Shown here: positions 39,195 through 52,921 of the stretch, piece by piece | Layout: every line of letters starts with the position of its first letter | Position numbering within the stretch: the first letter of the stretch is position 1 | NCBI GenBank assembly: GCA_037176705.1 | Contig: JBAWUJ010000059.1 | Location: 248,001-312,000 of the forward strand | Source: Molossus alvarezi | Taxonomy: Eukaryota > Chordata > Mammalia > Chiroptera > Molossidae | Length of the DNA stretch: 64,000 nt | Reading direction: 5' to 3' | Position numbers and translations under genes: made by a program | Notes under the pieces: generated by a model | Told to the model about the DNA's origin: nothing | Database searches by the model: none | What the model saw: only the letters and a program-made list of their open reading frames with translations

Positions 39195-41155
39195 CCAAGA
39201 ATGACACTGATTCATTCGGTAACAACTTGAAAGAATGTATGTAGAACTGAATAGGCTATAGATTTCCATGGCCTGAATGTTGCCCTAACCAATGTGTTTG
39301 ATTTCTGCAGCCCAGCATATATTGGATATCAAGATGACTCTTAGACACTTCCAGGCAAACAACACATATCCAAGGCTAAAACGTAGTATGTGGAATAGCT
39401 GCCTCATCAACTAGTACAGGTTGACTTTTCTTGTCACATAGGAAAGAAGGCAGACACCTGCATTTACTTACAACACTGTTTCACACTCCAATGGAAAGTA
39501 TGCCCTGCACCCCGGGCATAATTAGTGTTTCAGTCATTGACATGGATACCCAGGTCCACTGTACAAGTGCATTTTCTCTAGAAAACTCCTCTGGTTCTAA
39601 TTCACAGAGATGTTCAATGTGAAAAACCCATGGAATTGTCAGTGTCTTCCAATTCGTGGATTTACTCCTTGCATGTAGACAACCAATGTTTGAACTACAT
39701 CACTTTACATCTGTTCAGTTTCACTGCTTCAAGAATGCACATGTGTAACACCAGTAGTTATCAATCCTTCCATTGATTCAGTCTTGACCATTTGTTGGTT
39801 CACTGTTCTGAGTAAGAATCATGCGAAACCAACTGCCACAGCAGAAACCAAACTTTTCCCAAGAATCGCCTGCAACAATGGGCTGCAATACGATCCAATC
39901 TTTGAAACCATGATCAACACAGAACACAAAAAGGGATAACTTTGGATTCTACACATAAGTGTGCTCTGTCCTAGTTGTTCTTTCCATGATCTGACTGGAT
40001 CTCTCCACAAAACGAGGAGAGTGTACATGAAAGTGTTCATGTTACTCAAGATCTGTGCATTAACTTACCCCAAATGGAAATATTCAATCATTCCAACAGT
40101 TGTTTGACTAGAACATGATTGTTCACACGTTCCCTGCAAAGGTACTTAACTTCCCAAGGGAAAACATGCCACTGAGTGAATGTGGCCCCAGGCTCTCACA
40201 GAATGTTTCCCAGAATTCAGTGTATCCAAGACTGCACCAGCAAGTCTAGTGTCTCTTTGTCTGGAACAAGAGAAAGAAACTTACACTCCTAAGTTTCAGT
40301 GTGATTCCACCTTTACAAATGGACATTTCTTAAACACTTAACCAAAACAACATATGCTTTGAGGAGCCTCACGCTCTAGGCTTCATGGAAGTGACTTTTG
40401 TGCAACTGAAGTGAAGAGTTCTAACACAGTTCATTTGGAATAGGTTTGCTTTGTATACACTCTCCTACAAACAAACTAAAGGGGAAAGTATGTCTAAGGA
40501 CCTATCAACAGTTAGGTTGCCACATTACCTTAAATCAATACTTTCCACAACTGTGCTAAGAACACGAAATCAGAAAAACAGTACAAAAGTGGTGTTTCAA
40601 GGACGTGTGGACTGGCTATAGCCCTAGAACCTTTTACTCAATATTTGGATATTTTTTGAAGAAGGTTGTCTATTGGAACACAGTTCTTAGAAGAGAGAGC
40701 CACTAAACAGTCAATTTGACACTGCAACCGTATTAAGGTTTGCATTCTGCTCTTGAACTGAATGTTATTATAATATTCTGCACAGACAAAACACCAGTCA
40801 TGAACACTTTTGACTATGCCAGTGTATTCCCATAGGTTCTTCGGGGAAAGAGTCTTGACACAAGTGAAGCCATGACCATTGTTCAAAGACAGACACTCCC
40901 TCTTTTCAATTGATCGCTTTTTTGTTATAATGGCTTGAATAAGAGGATTGATTACTTGTCAGTTATCAAGAAATGGGCTGAATATTCTCAGGGAATTATA
41001 AAGATAGGTTCAGGAGTTTTCATTCATGAACAAGGTACAATTCCAGCATTTCACAATAATGGACAGTGTTTACTTTGAATTCTCAGGAGAAAACAGGTAT
41101 CTACTCCTTATGTTTTTTGAGAAAATCGGTCTAAACAGTGAAATGTATGCAGGAT
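39195..41155 (+). repeat. Monomer U21, hybrid opening the homogenised block
   Basis: Full 1961-bp copy. The 3' half repeats U20 (AATCAGAAAAACAG near 40569, ATATTTTTTGAAG, ACAAAACACC). The 5' half equals U22: GTTTCAGTCATTG near 39527, AATTCGTGG near 39652 and GCAACAATGG near 39873. The arrangement is what insertion of one extra unit by out-of-register exchange in mid-monomer would leave. Confidence 0.95.
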
Positions 41156-43116
41156 CCAAGAATGACACTGATTCATTCGGTAACAACTTGAAAGAATGTA
41201 TGTAGAACTGAATAGGCTATAGATTTCCATGGCCTGAATGTTGCCCTAACCAATGTGTTTGATTTCTGCAGCCCAGCATATATTGGATATCAAGATGACT
41301 CTTAGACACTTCCAGGCAAACAACACATATCCAAGGCTAAAACGTAGTATGTGGAATAGCTGCCTCATCAACTAGTACAGGTTGACTTTTCTTGTCACAT
41401 AGGAAAGAAGGCAGACACCTGCATTTACTTACAACACTGTTTCACACTCCAATGGAAAGTATGCCCTGCACCCCGGGCATAATTAGTGTTTCAGTCATTG
41501 ACATGGATACCCAGGTCCACTGTACAAGTGCATTTTCTCTAGAAAACTCCTCTGGTTCTAATTCACAGAGATGTTCAATGTGAAAAACCCATGGAATTGT
41601 CAGTGTCTTCCAATTCGTGGATTTACTCCTTGCATGTAGACAACCAATGTTTGAACTACATCACTTTACATCTGTTCAGTTTCACTGCTTCAAGAATGCA
41701 CATGTGTAACACCAGTAGTTATCAATCCTTCCATTGATTCAGTCTTGACCATTTGTTGGTTCACTGTTCTGAGTAAGAATCATGCGAAACCAACTGCCAC
41801 AGCAGAAACCAAACTTTTCCCAAGAATCGCCTGCAACAATGGGCTGCAATACGATCCAATCTTTGAAACCATGATCAACACAGAACACAAAAAGGGATAA
41901 CTTTGGATTCTACACATAAGTGTGCTCTGTCCTAGTTGTTCTTTCCATGATCTGACTGGATCTCTCCACAAAACGAGGAGAGTGTACATGAAAGTGTTCA
42001 TGTTACTCAAGATCTGTGCATTAACTTACCCCAAATGGAAATATTCAATCATTCCAACAGTTGTTTGACTAGAACATGATTGTTCACACGTTCCCTGCAA
42101 AGGTACTTAATTTCCCAAGGGAAAACATGCCACTGAGTGAATGTGGCCCCAGGCTCTCACAGAATGTTGCCCAGAATTCAGTGTATCCAAGACTGCACCA
42201 GCAAGTCTAGTGTCTCTTTGTCTGGAACAAGAGAAAGAAACTTACACTCCTAAGTTTCAGTGTGATTCCACCTTTACAAATGGACATTTCTTAAACACTT
42301 AACCAAAACAACATATGCTTTGAGGAGCCTCACGCTCTAGGCTTCATGGAAGTGACTTTTGTGCAACTGAAGTGAAGAGTTCTAACACAGTTCATTTGGA
42401 ATAGGTTTGCTTTGTATACACTCTCCTACAAACAAACTGAAGGGGAAAGTATGTCTAAGGACCTATCAACAGTTAGGTTGCCACATTACCTTAAATCAAT
42501 ACTTTCCACAACTGTGCTAAGAACACGAAATCTGAAAAACAGTACAAAAGTGGTGTTTCAAGGACGTGTGAACTGGCTATAGCCCTAGAACCTTTTACTC
42601 AATATTTGGATATTATTTGAAGAAGGTTGTCTATTGGAACACAGTTCATAGAAGAGAGAGCCACTAAACAGTCAATTTGACACTGCAACCGTATTAAGGT
42701 TTGCATTCTGCTCTTGAACTGAATGTTATTATAATATTCTGCACAGACAGAACACCAGTCATGAACACTTTTGACTATGCCAGTGTATTCCCATAGGTTC
42801 TTCGGGGAAAGAGTCTTGACACAAGTGAAGCCATGACCATTGTTCAAAGACAGACACTCCCTCTTTTCAATTGATCGCTTTTTTGTTATAATGGCTTGAA
42901 TAAGAGGATTGATTACTTGTCAGTTATCAAGAAATGGGCTGAATATTCTCAGGGAATTATAAAGATAGGTTCAGGAGTTTTCATTCATGAACAAGGTACA
43001 ATTCCAGCATTTCACAATAATGGACAGTGCTTACTTTGAATTCTCAGGAGAAAACAGGTATCTACTCCTTATGTTTTTTGAGAAAATCGGTCTAAACAGT
43101 GAAATGTATGCAGGAT
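41156..43116 (+). repeat. Monomer U22, homogenised block
   Basis: Full 1961-bp copy with GTTTCAGTC, AATTCGTGG and GCAACAATGG. It introduces CTGAAGGGG near 42437 and GTTCATAGAAG near 42645, both kept through U25. Private changes are CTTAATTTCCC near 42107 and AGTGCTTAC near 43026. Confidence 0.95.
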
Positions 43117-45077
43117 CCAAGAATGACACTGATTCATTCGGTAACAACATGAAAGAATGTATGTAGAACTGAATAGGCTATAGATTTCCATGGCCTGAAT
43201 GTTGCCCTAACCAATGTGTTTGATTTCTGCAGCCCAGCATATATTGGATATCAAGATGACTCTTAGACACTTCCAGGCAAACAACACATATCCAAGGCTA
43301 AAACGTAGTATGTGGAATAGCTGCCTCATCAACTAGTACAGGTTGACTTTTCTTGTCACATAGGAAAGAAGGCAGACACCTGCATTTACTAACAACACTG
43401 TTTCACACTCCAATGGAAAGTATGCCCTGCACCCCGGGCATAATTAGTGTTTCAGTCATTGACATGGATACCCAGGTCCACTGTACAAGTGCATTTTCTC
43501 TAGAAAACTCCTCTGGTTCTAATTCACAGAGATGTTCAATGTGAAAAACCCATGGAATTGTCAGTGTCTTCCAATTTGTGGATTTACTCCTTGCATGTAG
43601 ACAACCAATGTTTGAACTACATCACTTTACATCTGTTCAGTTTCACTGCTTCAAGAATGCACATGTGTAACACCAGTAGTTATCAATCCTTCCCTTGATT
43701 CAGTCTTGACCATTTGTTGGTTCACTGTTCTGAGTAAGAATCATGCGAAACCAACTGCCACAGCAGAAACCAAACTTTTCCCAAGAATCGCCTGCAACAA
43801 TGGGCTGCAATACGATCCAATCTTTGAAACCATGATCAACACAGAACACAAAAAGGGATAACTTTGGATTCTACACATAAGTGTGCTCTGTCCTAGTTGT
43901 TCTTTCCATGATCTGACTGGATCTCTCCACAAAACGAGGAGAGTGTACATGAAAGTGTTCATGTTACTCAAGATCTGTGCATTAACTTACCCCAAATGGA
44001 AATATTCAATCATTCCAACAGTTGTTTGACTAGAACATGATTGTTCACACGTTCCCTGCAAAGGTACTTAACTTCCCAAGGGAAAACATGCCACTGAGTG
44101 AATGTGGCCCCAGGCTCTCACAGAATGTTGCCCAGAATTCAGTGTATCCAAGACTGCACCAGCAAGTCTAGTGTCTCTTTGTCTGGAACAAGAGAAAGAA
44201 ACTTACACTCCTAAGTTTCAGTGTGATTCCACCTTTACAAATGGACATTTCTTAAACACTTAACCAAAACAACATATGCTTTGAGGAGCCTCACGCTCTA
44301 GGCTTCATGGAAGTGACTTTTGTGCAACTGAAGTGAAGAGTTCTAACACAGTTCATTTGGAATAGGTTTGCTTTGTATACACTCTCCTACAAACAAACTG
44401 AAGGGGAAAGTATGTCTAAGGACCTATCAACAGTTAGGTTGCCACATTACCTTAAATCAATACTTTCCACAACTGTGCTAAGAACACGAAATCTGAAAAA
44501 CAGTACAAAAGTGGTGTTTCAAGGACGTGTGAACTGGCTATAGCCCTAGAACCTTTTACTCAATATTTGGATATTATTTGAAGAAGGTTGTCTATTGGAA
44601 CACAGTTCATAGAAGAGAGAGCCACTAAACAGTCAATTTGACACTGCAACCGTATTAAGGTTTGCATTCTGCTCTTGAACTGAATGTTATTATAATATTC
44701 TGCACAGACAGAACACCAGTCATGAACACTTTTGACTATGCCAGTGTATTCCCATAGGTTCTTCGGGGAAAGAGTCTTGACACAAGTGAAGCCATGACCA
44801 TTGTTCAAAGACAGACACTCCCTCTTTTCAATTGATCGCTTTTTTGTTATAATGGCTTGAATAAGAGGATTGATTACTTGTCAGTTATCAAGAAATGGGC
44901 TGAATATTCTCAGGGAATTATAAAGATAGGTTCAGGAGTTTTCATTCATGAACAAGGTACAATTCCAGCATTTCACAATAATGGACAGTGTTTACTTTGA
45001 ATTCTCAGGAGAAAACAGGTATCTACTCCTTATGTTTTTTGAGAAAAGCGGTCTAAACAGTGAAATGTATGCAGGAT
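43117..45077 (+). repeat. Monomer U23, homogenised block
   Basis: Full 1961-bp copy. AACATGAAAG appears near 43146 and is kept through U28. AAAAGCGG (for AAAATCGG) appears near 45046 and is kept at the ends of U23-U27. Private changes are TTACTAACAAC near 43386, AATTTGTGG near 43573 and TTCCCTTGATTC near 43690. Confidence 0.95.
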
Positions 45078-47038
45078 CCAAGAATGACACTGATTCATTC
45101 GGTAACAACATGAAAGAATGTATGTAGAACTGAATAGGCTATAGATTTCCATGGCCTGAATGTTGCCCTAACCAATGTGTTTGATTTCTGCAGCCCAGCA
45201 TATATTGGATATCAAGATGACTCTTAGACACTTCCAGGCAAACAACACATATCCAAGGCTAAAACGTAGTATGTGGAATAGCTGCCTCATCAACTAGTAC
45301 AGGTTGACTTTTCTTGTCACATAGGAAAGAAGGCAGACACCTGCATTTACTTACAACACTGTTTCACACTCCAATGGAAAGTATGCCCTGCACCCCGGGC
45401 ATAATTAGTGTTTAAGTCATTGACATGGATACCCAGGTCCACTGTACAAGTGCATTTTCTCTAGAAAACTCCTCTGGTTCTAATTCACAGAGATGTTCAA
45501 TGTGAAAAACCCATGGAATTGTCAGTGTCTTCCAATTCGTGGATTTACTCCTTGCATGTAGACAACCAATGTTTGAACTACATCACTTTACATCTGTTCA
45601 GTTTCACTGCTTCAAGAATGCACATGTGTAACACCAGTAGTTATCAATCCTTCCATTGATTCAGTCTTGACCATTTGTTGGTTCACTGTTCTGAGTAAGA
45701 ATCATGCGAAACCAACTGCCACAGCAGAAACCAAACTTTTCCCAAGAATCGCCTGCAACAATGGGCTGCAATACGATCCAATCTTTGAAACCATGATCAA
45801 CACAGAACACAAAAAGGGATAACTTTGGATTCTACACATAAGTGTGCTCTGTCCTAGTTGTTCTTTCCATGATCTGACTGGATCTCTCCACAAAACGAGG
45901 AGAGTGTACATGAAAGTGTTCATGTTACTCAAGATCTGTGCATTAACTTACCCCAAATGGAAATATTCAATCATTCCAACAGTTGTTTGACTAGAACATG
46001 ATTGTTCACACGTTCCCTGCAAAGGTACTTAACTTCCCAAGGGAAAACATGCCACTGAGTGAATGTGGCCCCAGGCTCTCACAGAATGTTGCCCAGAATT
46101 CAGTGTATCCAAGACTGCACCAGCAAGTCTAGTGTCTCTTTGTCTGGAACAAGAGAAAGAAACTTACACTCCTAAGTTTCAGTGTGATTCCACCTTTACA
46201 AATGGACATTTCTTAAACACTTAACCAAAACAACATATGCTTTGAGGAGCCTCACGCTCTAGGCTTCATGGAAGTGACTTTTGTGCAACTGAAGTGAAGA
46301 GTTCTAACACAGTTCATTTGGAATAGGTTTGCTTTGTATACACTCTCCTACAAACAAACTGAAGGGGAAAGTATGTCTAAGGACCTATCAACAGTTAGGT
46401 TGCCACATTACCTTAAATCAATACTTTCCACAACTGTGCTAAGAACACGAAATCTGAAAAACAGTACAAAAGTGGTGTTTCAAGGACGTGTGAACTGGCT
46501 ATAGCCCTAGAACCTTTTACTCAATATTTGGATATTATTTGAAGAAGGTTGTCTATTGGAACACAGTTCATAGAAGAGAGAGCCACTAAACAGTCAATTT
46601 GACACTGCAACCGTATTAAGGTTTGCATTCTGCTCTTGAACTGAATGTTATTATAATATTCTGCACAGACAGAACACCAGTCATGAACACTTTTGACTAT
46701 GCCAGTGTATTCCCATAGGTTCTTCGGGGAAAGAGTCTTGACACAAGTGAAGCCATGACCATTGTTCAAAGACAGACACTCCCTCTTTTCAATTGATCGC
46801 TTTTTTGTTATAATGGCTTGAATAAGAGGATTGATTACTTGTCAGTTATCAAGAAATGGGCTGAATATTCTCAGGGAATTATAAAGATAGGTTCAGGAGT
46901 TTTCATTCATGAACAAGGTACAATTCCAGCATTTCACAATAATGGACAGTGTTTACTTTGAATTCTCAGGAGAAAACAGGTATCTACTCCTTATGTTTTT
47001 TGAGAAAAGCGGTCTAAACAGTGAAATGTATGCAGGAT
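45078..47038 (+). repeat. Monomer U24, homogenised block
   Basis: Full 1961-bp copy, to the eye identical to U25 except for GTTTAAGTC near 45411 where U23 and U25 read GTTTCAGTC. It keeps CTGAAGGGG and GTTCATAGAAG. I see no private indel. Confidence 0.95.
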
Positions 47039-48999
47039 CCAAGAATGACACTGATTCATTCGGTAACAACATGAAAGAATGTATGTAGAACTGAATAGGC
47101 TATAGATTTCCATGGCCTGAATGTTGCCCTAACCAATGTGTTTGATTTCTGCAGCCCAGCATATATTGGATATCAAGATGACTCTTAGACACTTCCAGGC
47201 AAACAACACATATCCAAGGCTAAAACGTAGTATGTGGAATAGCTGCCTCATCAACTAGTACAGGTTGACTTTTCTTGTCACATAGGAAAGAAGGCAGACA
47301 CCTGCATTTACTTACAACACTGTTTCACACTCCAATGGAAAGTATGCCCTGCACCCCGGGCATAATTAGTGTTTCAGTCATTGACATGGATACCCAGGTC
47401 CACTGTACAAGTGCATTTTCTCTAGAAAACTCCTCTGGTTCTAATTCACAGAGATGTTCAATGTGAAAAACCCATGGAATTGTCAGTGTCTTCCAATTCG
47501 TGGATTTACTCCTTGCATGTAGACAACCAATGTTTGAACTACATCACTTTACATCTGTTCAGTTTCACTGCTTCAAGAATGCACATGTGTAACACCAGTA
47601 GTTATCAATCCTTCCATTGATTCAGTCTTGACCATTTGTTGGTTCACTGTTCTGAGTAAGAATCATGCGAAACCAACTGCCACAGCAGAAACCAAACTTT
47701 TCCCAAGAATCGCCTGCAACAATGGGCTGCAATACGATCCAATCTTTGAAACCATGATCAACACAGAACACAAAAAGGGATAACTTTGGATTCTACACAT
47801 AAGTGTGCTCTGTCCTAGTTGTTCTTTCCATGATCTGACTGGATCTCTCCACAAAACGAGGAGAGTGTACATGAAAGTGTTCATGTTACTCAAGATCTGT
47901 GCATTAACTTACCCCAAATGGAAATATTCAATCATTCCAACAGTTGTTTGACTAGAACATGATTGTTCACACGTTCCCTGCAAAGGTACTTAACTTCCCA
48001 AGGGAAAACATGCCACTGAGTGAATGTGGCCCCAGGCTCTCACAGAATGTTGCCCAGAATTCAGTGTATCCAAGACTGCACCAGCAAGTCTAGTGTCTCT
48101 TTGTCTGGAACAAGAGAAAGAAACTTACACTCCTAAGTTTCAGTGTGATTCCACCTTTACAAATGGACATTTCTTAAACACTTAACCAAAACAACATATG
48201 CTTTGAGGAGCCTCACGCTCTAGGCTTCATGGAAGTGACTTTTGTGCAACTGAAGTGAAGAGTTCTAACACAGTTCATTTGGAATAGGTTTGCTTTGTAT
48301 ACACTCTCCTACAAACAAACTGAAGGGGAAAGTATGTCTAAGGACCTATCAACAGTTAGGTTGCCACATTACCTTAAATCAATACTTTCCACAACTGTGC
48401 TAAGAACACGAAATCTGAAAAACAGTACAAAAGTGGTGTTTCAAGGACGTGTGAACTGGCTATAGCCCTAGAACCTTTTACTCAATATTTGGATATTATT
48501 TGAAGAAGGTTGTCTATTGGAACACAGTTCATAGAAGAGAGAGCCACTAAACAGTCAATTTGACACTGCAACCGTATTAAGGTTTGCATTCTGCTCTTGA
48601 ACTGAATGTTATTATAATATTCTGCACAGACAGAACACCAGTCATGAACACTTTTGACTATGCCAGTGTATTCCCATAGGTTCTTCGGGGAAAGAGTCTT
48701 GACACAAGTGAAGCCATGACCATTGTTCAAAGACAGACACTCCCTCTTTTCAATTGATCGCTTTTTTGTTATAATGGCTTGAATAAGAGGATTGATTACT
48801 TGTCAGTTATCAAGAAATGGGCTGAATATTCTCAGGGAATTATAAAGATAGGTTCAGGAGTTTTCATTCATGAACAAGGTACAATTCCAGCATTTCACAA
48901 TAATGGACAGTGTTTACTTTGAATTCTCAGGAGAAAACAGGTATCTACTCCTTATGTTTTTTGAGAAAAGCGGTCTAAACAGTGAAATGTATGCAGGAT
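47039..48999 (+). repeat. Monomer U25, homogenised block
   Basis: Full 1961-bp copy. It has GTTTCAGTC near 47372 and is the last unit with CTGAAGGGG and GTTCATAGAAG (near 48526). Apart from the C/A difference it reads as U24. Confidence 0.95.
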
Positions 49000-50960
49000 C
49001 CAAGAATGACACTGATTCATTCGGTAACAACATGAAAGAATGTATGTAGAACTGAATAGGCTATAGATTTCCATGGCCTGAATGTTGCCCTAACCAATGT
49101 GTTTGATTTCTGCAGCCCAGCATATATTGGATATCAAGATGACTCTTAGACACTTCCAGGCAAACAACACATATCCAAGGCTAAAACGTAGTATGTGGAA
49201 TAGCTGCCTCATCAACTAGTACAGGTTGACTTTTCTTGTCACATAGGAAAGAAGGCAGACACCTGCATTTACTTACAACACTGTTTCACACTCCAATGGA
49301 AAGTATGCCCTGCACCCCGGGCATAATTAGTGTTTAAGTCATTGACATGGATACCCAGGTCCACTGTACAAGTGCATTTTCTCTAGAAAACTCCTCTGGT
49401 TCTAATTCACAGAGATATTCAATGTGAAAAACCCATGGAATTGTCAGTGTCTTCCAATTCGTGGATTTACTCCTTGCATGTAGACAACCAATGTTTGAAC
49501 TACATCACTTTACATCTGTTCAGTTTCACTGCTTCAAGAATGCACATGTGTAACACCAGTAGTTATCAATCCTTCCATTGATTCAGTCTTGACCATTTGT
49601 TGGTTCACTGTTCTGAGTAAGAATCATGCGAAACCAACTGCCACAGCAGAAACCAAACTTTTCCCAAGAATCGCCTGCAACAATGGGCTGCAATACGATC
49701 CAATCTTTGAAACCATGATCAACACAGAACACAAAAAGGGATAACTTTGGATTCTACACATAAGTGTGCTCTGTCCTAGTTGTTCTTTCCATGATCTGAC
49801 TGGATCTCTCCACAAAACGAGGAGAGTGTACATGAAAGTGTTCATGTTACTCAAGATCTGTGCATTAACTTACCCCAAATGGAAATATTCAATCATTCCA
49901 ACAGTTGTTTGACTAGAACATGATTGTTCACACGTTCCCTGCAAAGGTACTTAACTTCCCAAGGGAAAACATGCCACTGAGTGAATGTGGCCCCAGGCTC
50001 TCACAGAATGTTGCCCAGAATTCAGTGTATCCAAGACTGCACCAGCAAGTCTAGTGTCTCTTTGTCTGGAACAAGAGAAAGAAACTTACACTCCTAAGTT
50101 TCAGTGTGATTCCACCTTTACAAATGGACATTTCTTAAACACTTAACCAAAACAACATATGCTTTGAGGAGCCTCACGCTCTAGGCTTCATGGAAGTGAC
50201 TTTTGTGCAACTGAAGTGAAGAGTTCTAACACAGTTCATTTGGAATAGGTTTGCTTTGTATACACTCTCCTACAAACAAACTGTAGGGGAAAGTATGTCT
50301 AAGGACCTATCAACAGTTAGGTTGCCACATTACCTTAAATCAATACTTTCCACAACTGTGCTAAGAACACGAAATCTGAAAAACAGTACAAAAGTGGTGT
50401 TTCAAGGACGTGTGAACTGGCTATAGCCCTAGAACCTTTTACTCAATATTTGGATATTATTTGAAGAAGGTTGTCTATTGGAACACAGTTCTTAGAAGAG
50501 AGAGCCACTAAACAGTCAATTTGACACTGCAACCGTATTAAGGTTTGCATTCTGCTCTTGAACTGAATGTTATTATAATATTCTGCACAGACAGAACACC
50601 AGTCATGAACACTTTTGACTATGCCAGTGTATTCCCATAGGTTCTTCGGGGAAAGAGTCTTGACACAAGTGAAGCCATGACCATTGTTCAAAGACAGACA
50701 CTCCCTCTTTTCAATTGATCGCTTTTTTGTTATAATGGCTTGAATAAGAGGATTGATTACTTGTCAGTTATCAAGAAATGGGCTGAATATTCTCAGGGAA
50801 TTATAAAGATAGGTTCAGGAGTTTTCATTCATGAACAAGGTACAATTCCAGCATTTCACAATAATGGACAGTGTTTACTTTGAATTCTCAGGAGAAAACA
50901 GGTATCTACTCCTTATGTTTTTTGAGAAAAGCGGTCTAAACAGTGAAATGTATGCAGGAT
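49000..50960 (+). repeat. Monomer U26, homogenised block
   Basis: Full 1961-bp copy with GTTTAAGTC. Private GAGATATTC near 49412. The 3' half changes to CTGTAGGGG near 50281 and GTTCTTAGAAG, shared with U27 and, for CTGTAGGGG, with U17. Confidence 0.95.
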
Positions 50961-52921
50961 CCAAGAATGACACTGATTCATTCGGTAACAACATGAAAGA
51001 ATGTATGTAGAACTGAATAGGCTATAGATTTCCATGGCCTGAATGTTGCCCTAACCAATGTGTTTGATTTCTGCAGCCCAGCATATATTGGATATCAAGA
51101 TGACTCTTAGACACTTCCAGGCAAACAACACATATCCAAGGCTAAAACGTAGTATGTGGAATAGCTGCCTCATCAACTAGTACAGGTTGACTTTTCTTGT
51201 CACATAGGAAAGAAGGCAGACACCTGCATTTACTTACAACACTGTTTCACACTCCAATGGAAAGTATGCCCTGCACCCCGGGCATAATTAGTGTTTAAGT
51301 CATTGACATGGATACCCAGGTCCACTGTACAAGTGCATTTTCTCTAGAAAACTCCTCTGGTTCTAATTCACAGAGATGTTCAATGTGAAAAACCCATGGA
51401 ATTGTCAGTGTCTTCCAATTCGTGGATTTACTCCTTGCATGTAGACAACCAATGTTTGAACTACATCACTTTACATCTGTTCAGTTTCACTGCTTCAAGA
51501 ATGCACATGTGTAACACCAGTAGTTATCAATCCTTCCATTGATTCAGTCTTGACCATTTGTTGGTTCACTGTTCTGAGTAAGAATCATGCGAAACCAACT
51601 GCCACAGCAGAAACCAAACTTTTCCCAAGAATCGCCTGCAACAATGGGCTGCAATACGATCCAATCTTTGAAACCATGATCAACACAGAACACAAAAAGG
51701 GATAACTTTGGATTCTACACATAAGTGTGCTCTGTCCTAGTTGTTCTTTCCATGATCTGACTGGATCTCTCCACAAAACGAGGAGAGTGTACATGAAAGT
51801 GTTCATGTTACTCAAGATCTGTGCATTAACTTACCCCAAATGGAAATATTCAATCATTCCAACAGTTGTTTGACTAGAACATGATTGTTCACACGTTCCC
51901 TGCAAAGGTACTTAACTTCCCAAGGGAAAACATGCCACTGAGTGAATGTGGCCCCAGGCTCTCACAGAATGTTGCCCAGAATTCAGTGTATCCAAGACTG
52001 CACCAGCAAGTCTAGTGTCTCTTTGTCTGGAACAAGAGAAAGAAACTTACACTCCTAAGTTTCAGTGTGATTCCACCTTTACAAATGGACATTTCTTAAA
52101 CACTTAACCAAAACAACATATGCTTTGAGGAGCCTCACGCTCTAGGCTTCATGGAAGTGACTTTTGTGCAACTGAAGTGAAGAGTTCTAACACAGTTCAT
52201 TTGGAATAGGTTTGCTTTGTATACACTCTCCTACAAACAAACTGTAGGGGAAAGTATGTCTAAGGACCTATCAACAGTTAGGTTGCCACATTACCTTAAA
52301 TCAATACTTTCCACAACTGTGCTAAGAACACGAAATCTGAAAAACAGTACAAAAGTGGTGTTTCAAGGACGTGTGAACTGGCTATAGCCCTAGAACCTTT
52401 TACTCAATATTTGGATATTATTTGAAGAAGGTTGTCTATTGGAACACAGTTCTTAGAAGAGAGAGCCACTAAACAGTCAATTTGACACTGCAACCGTATT
52501 AAGGTTTGCATTCTGCTCTTGAACTGAATGTTATTATAATATTCTGCACAGACAGAACACCAGTCATGAACACTTTTGACTATGCCAGTGTATTCCCATA
52601 GGTTCTTCGGGGAAAGAGTCTTGACACAAGTGAAGCCATGACCATTGTTCAAAGACAGACACTCCCTCTTTTCAATTGATCGCTTTTTTGTTATAATGGC
52701 TTGAATAAGAGGATTGATTACTTGTCAGTTATCAAGAAATGGGCTGAATATTCTCAGGGAATTATAAAGATAGGTTCAGGAGTTTTCATTCATGAACAAG
52801 GTACAATTCCAGCATTTCACAATAATGGACAGTGTTTACTTTGAATTCTCAGGAGAAAACAGGTATCTACTCCTTATGTTTTTTGAGAAAAGCGGTCTAA
52901 ACAGTGAAATGTATGCAGGAT
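50961..52921 (+). repeat. Monomer U27, homogenised block
   Basis: Full 1961-bp copy with GTTTAAGTC, CTGTAGGGG near 52243 and GTTCTTAGAAG. It is the last unit ending in AAAAGCGG (near 52890). No private change stands out. Confidence 0.95.

Noticed and set aside
39431..47466. Plus-strand 63-codon frame in U21, U22, U23 and U25
   Set aside because: Opened only by A to C at GTTTAAGTC, which removes a TAA stop. It is absent from near-identical neighbours U24 and U26-U28.
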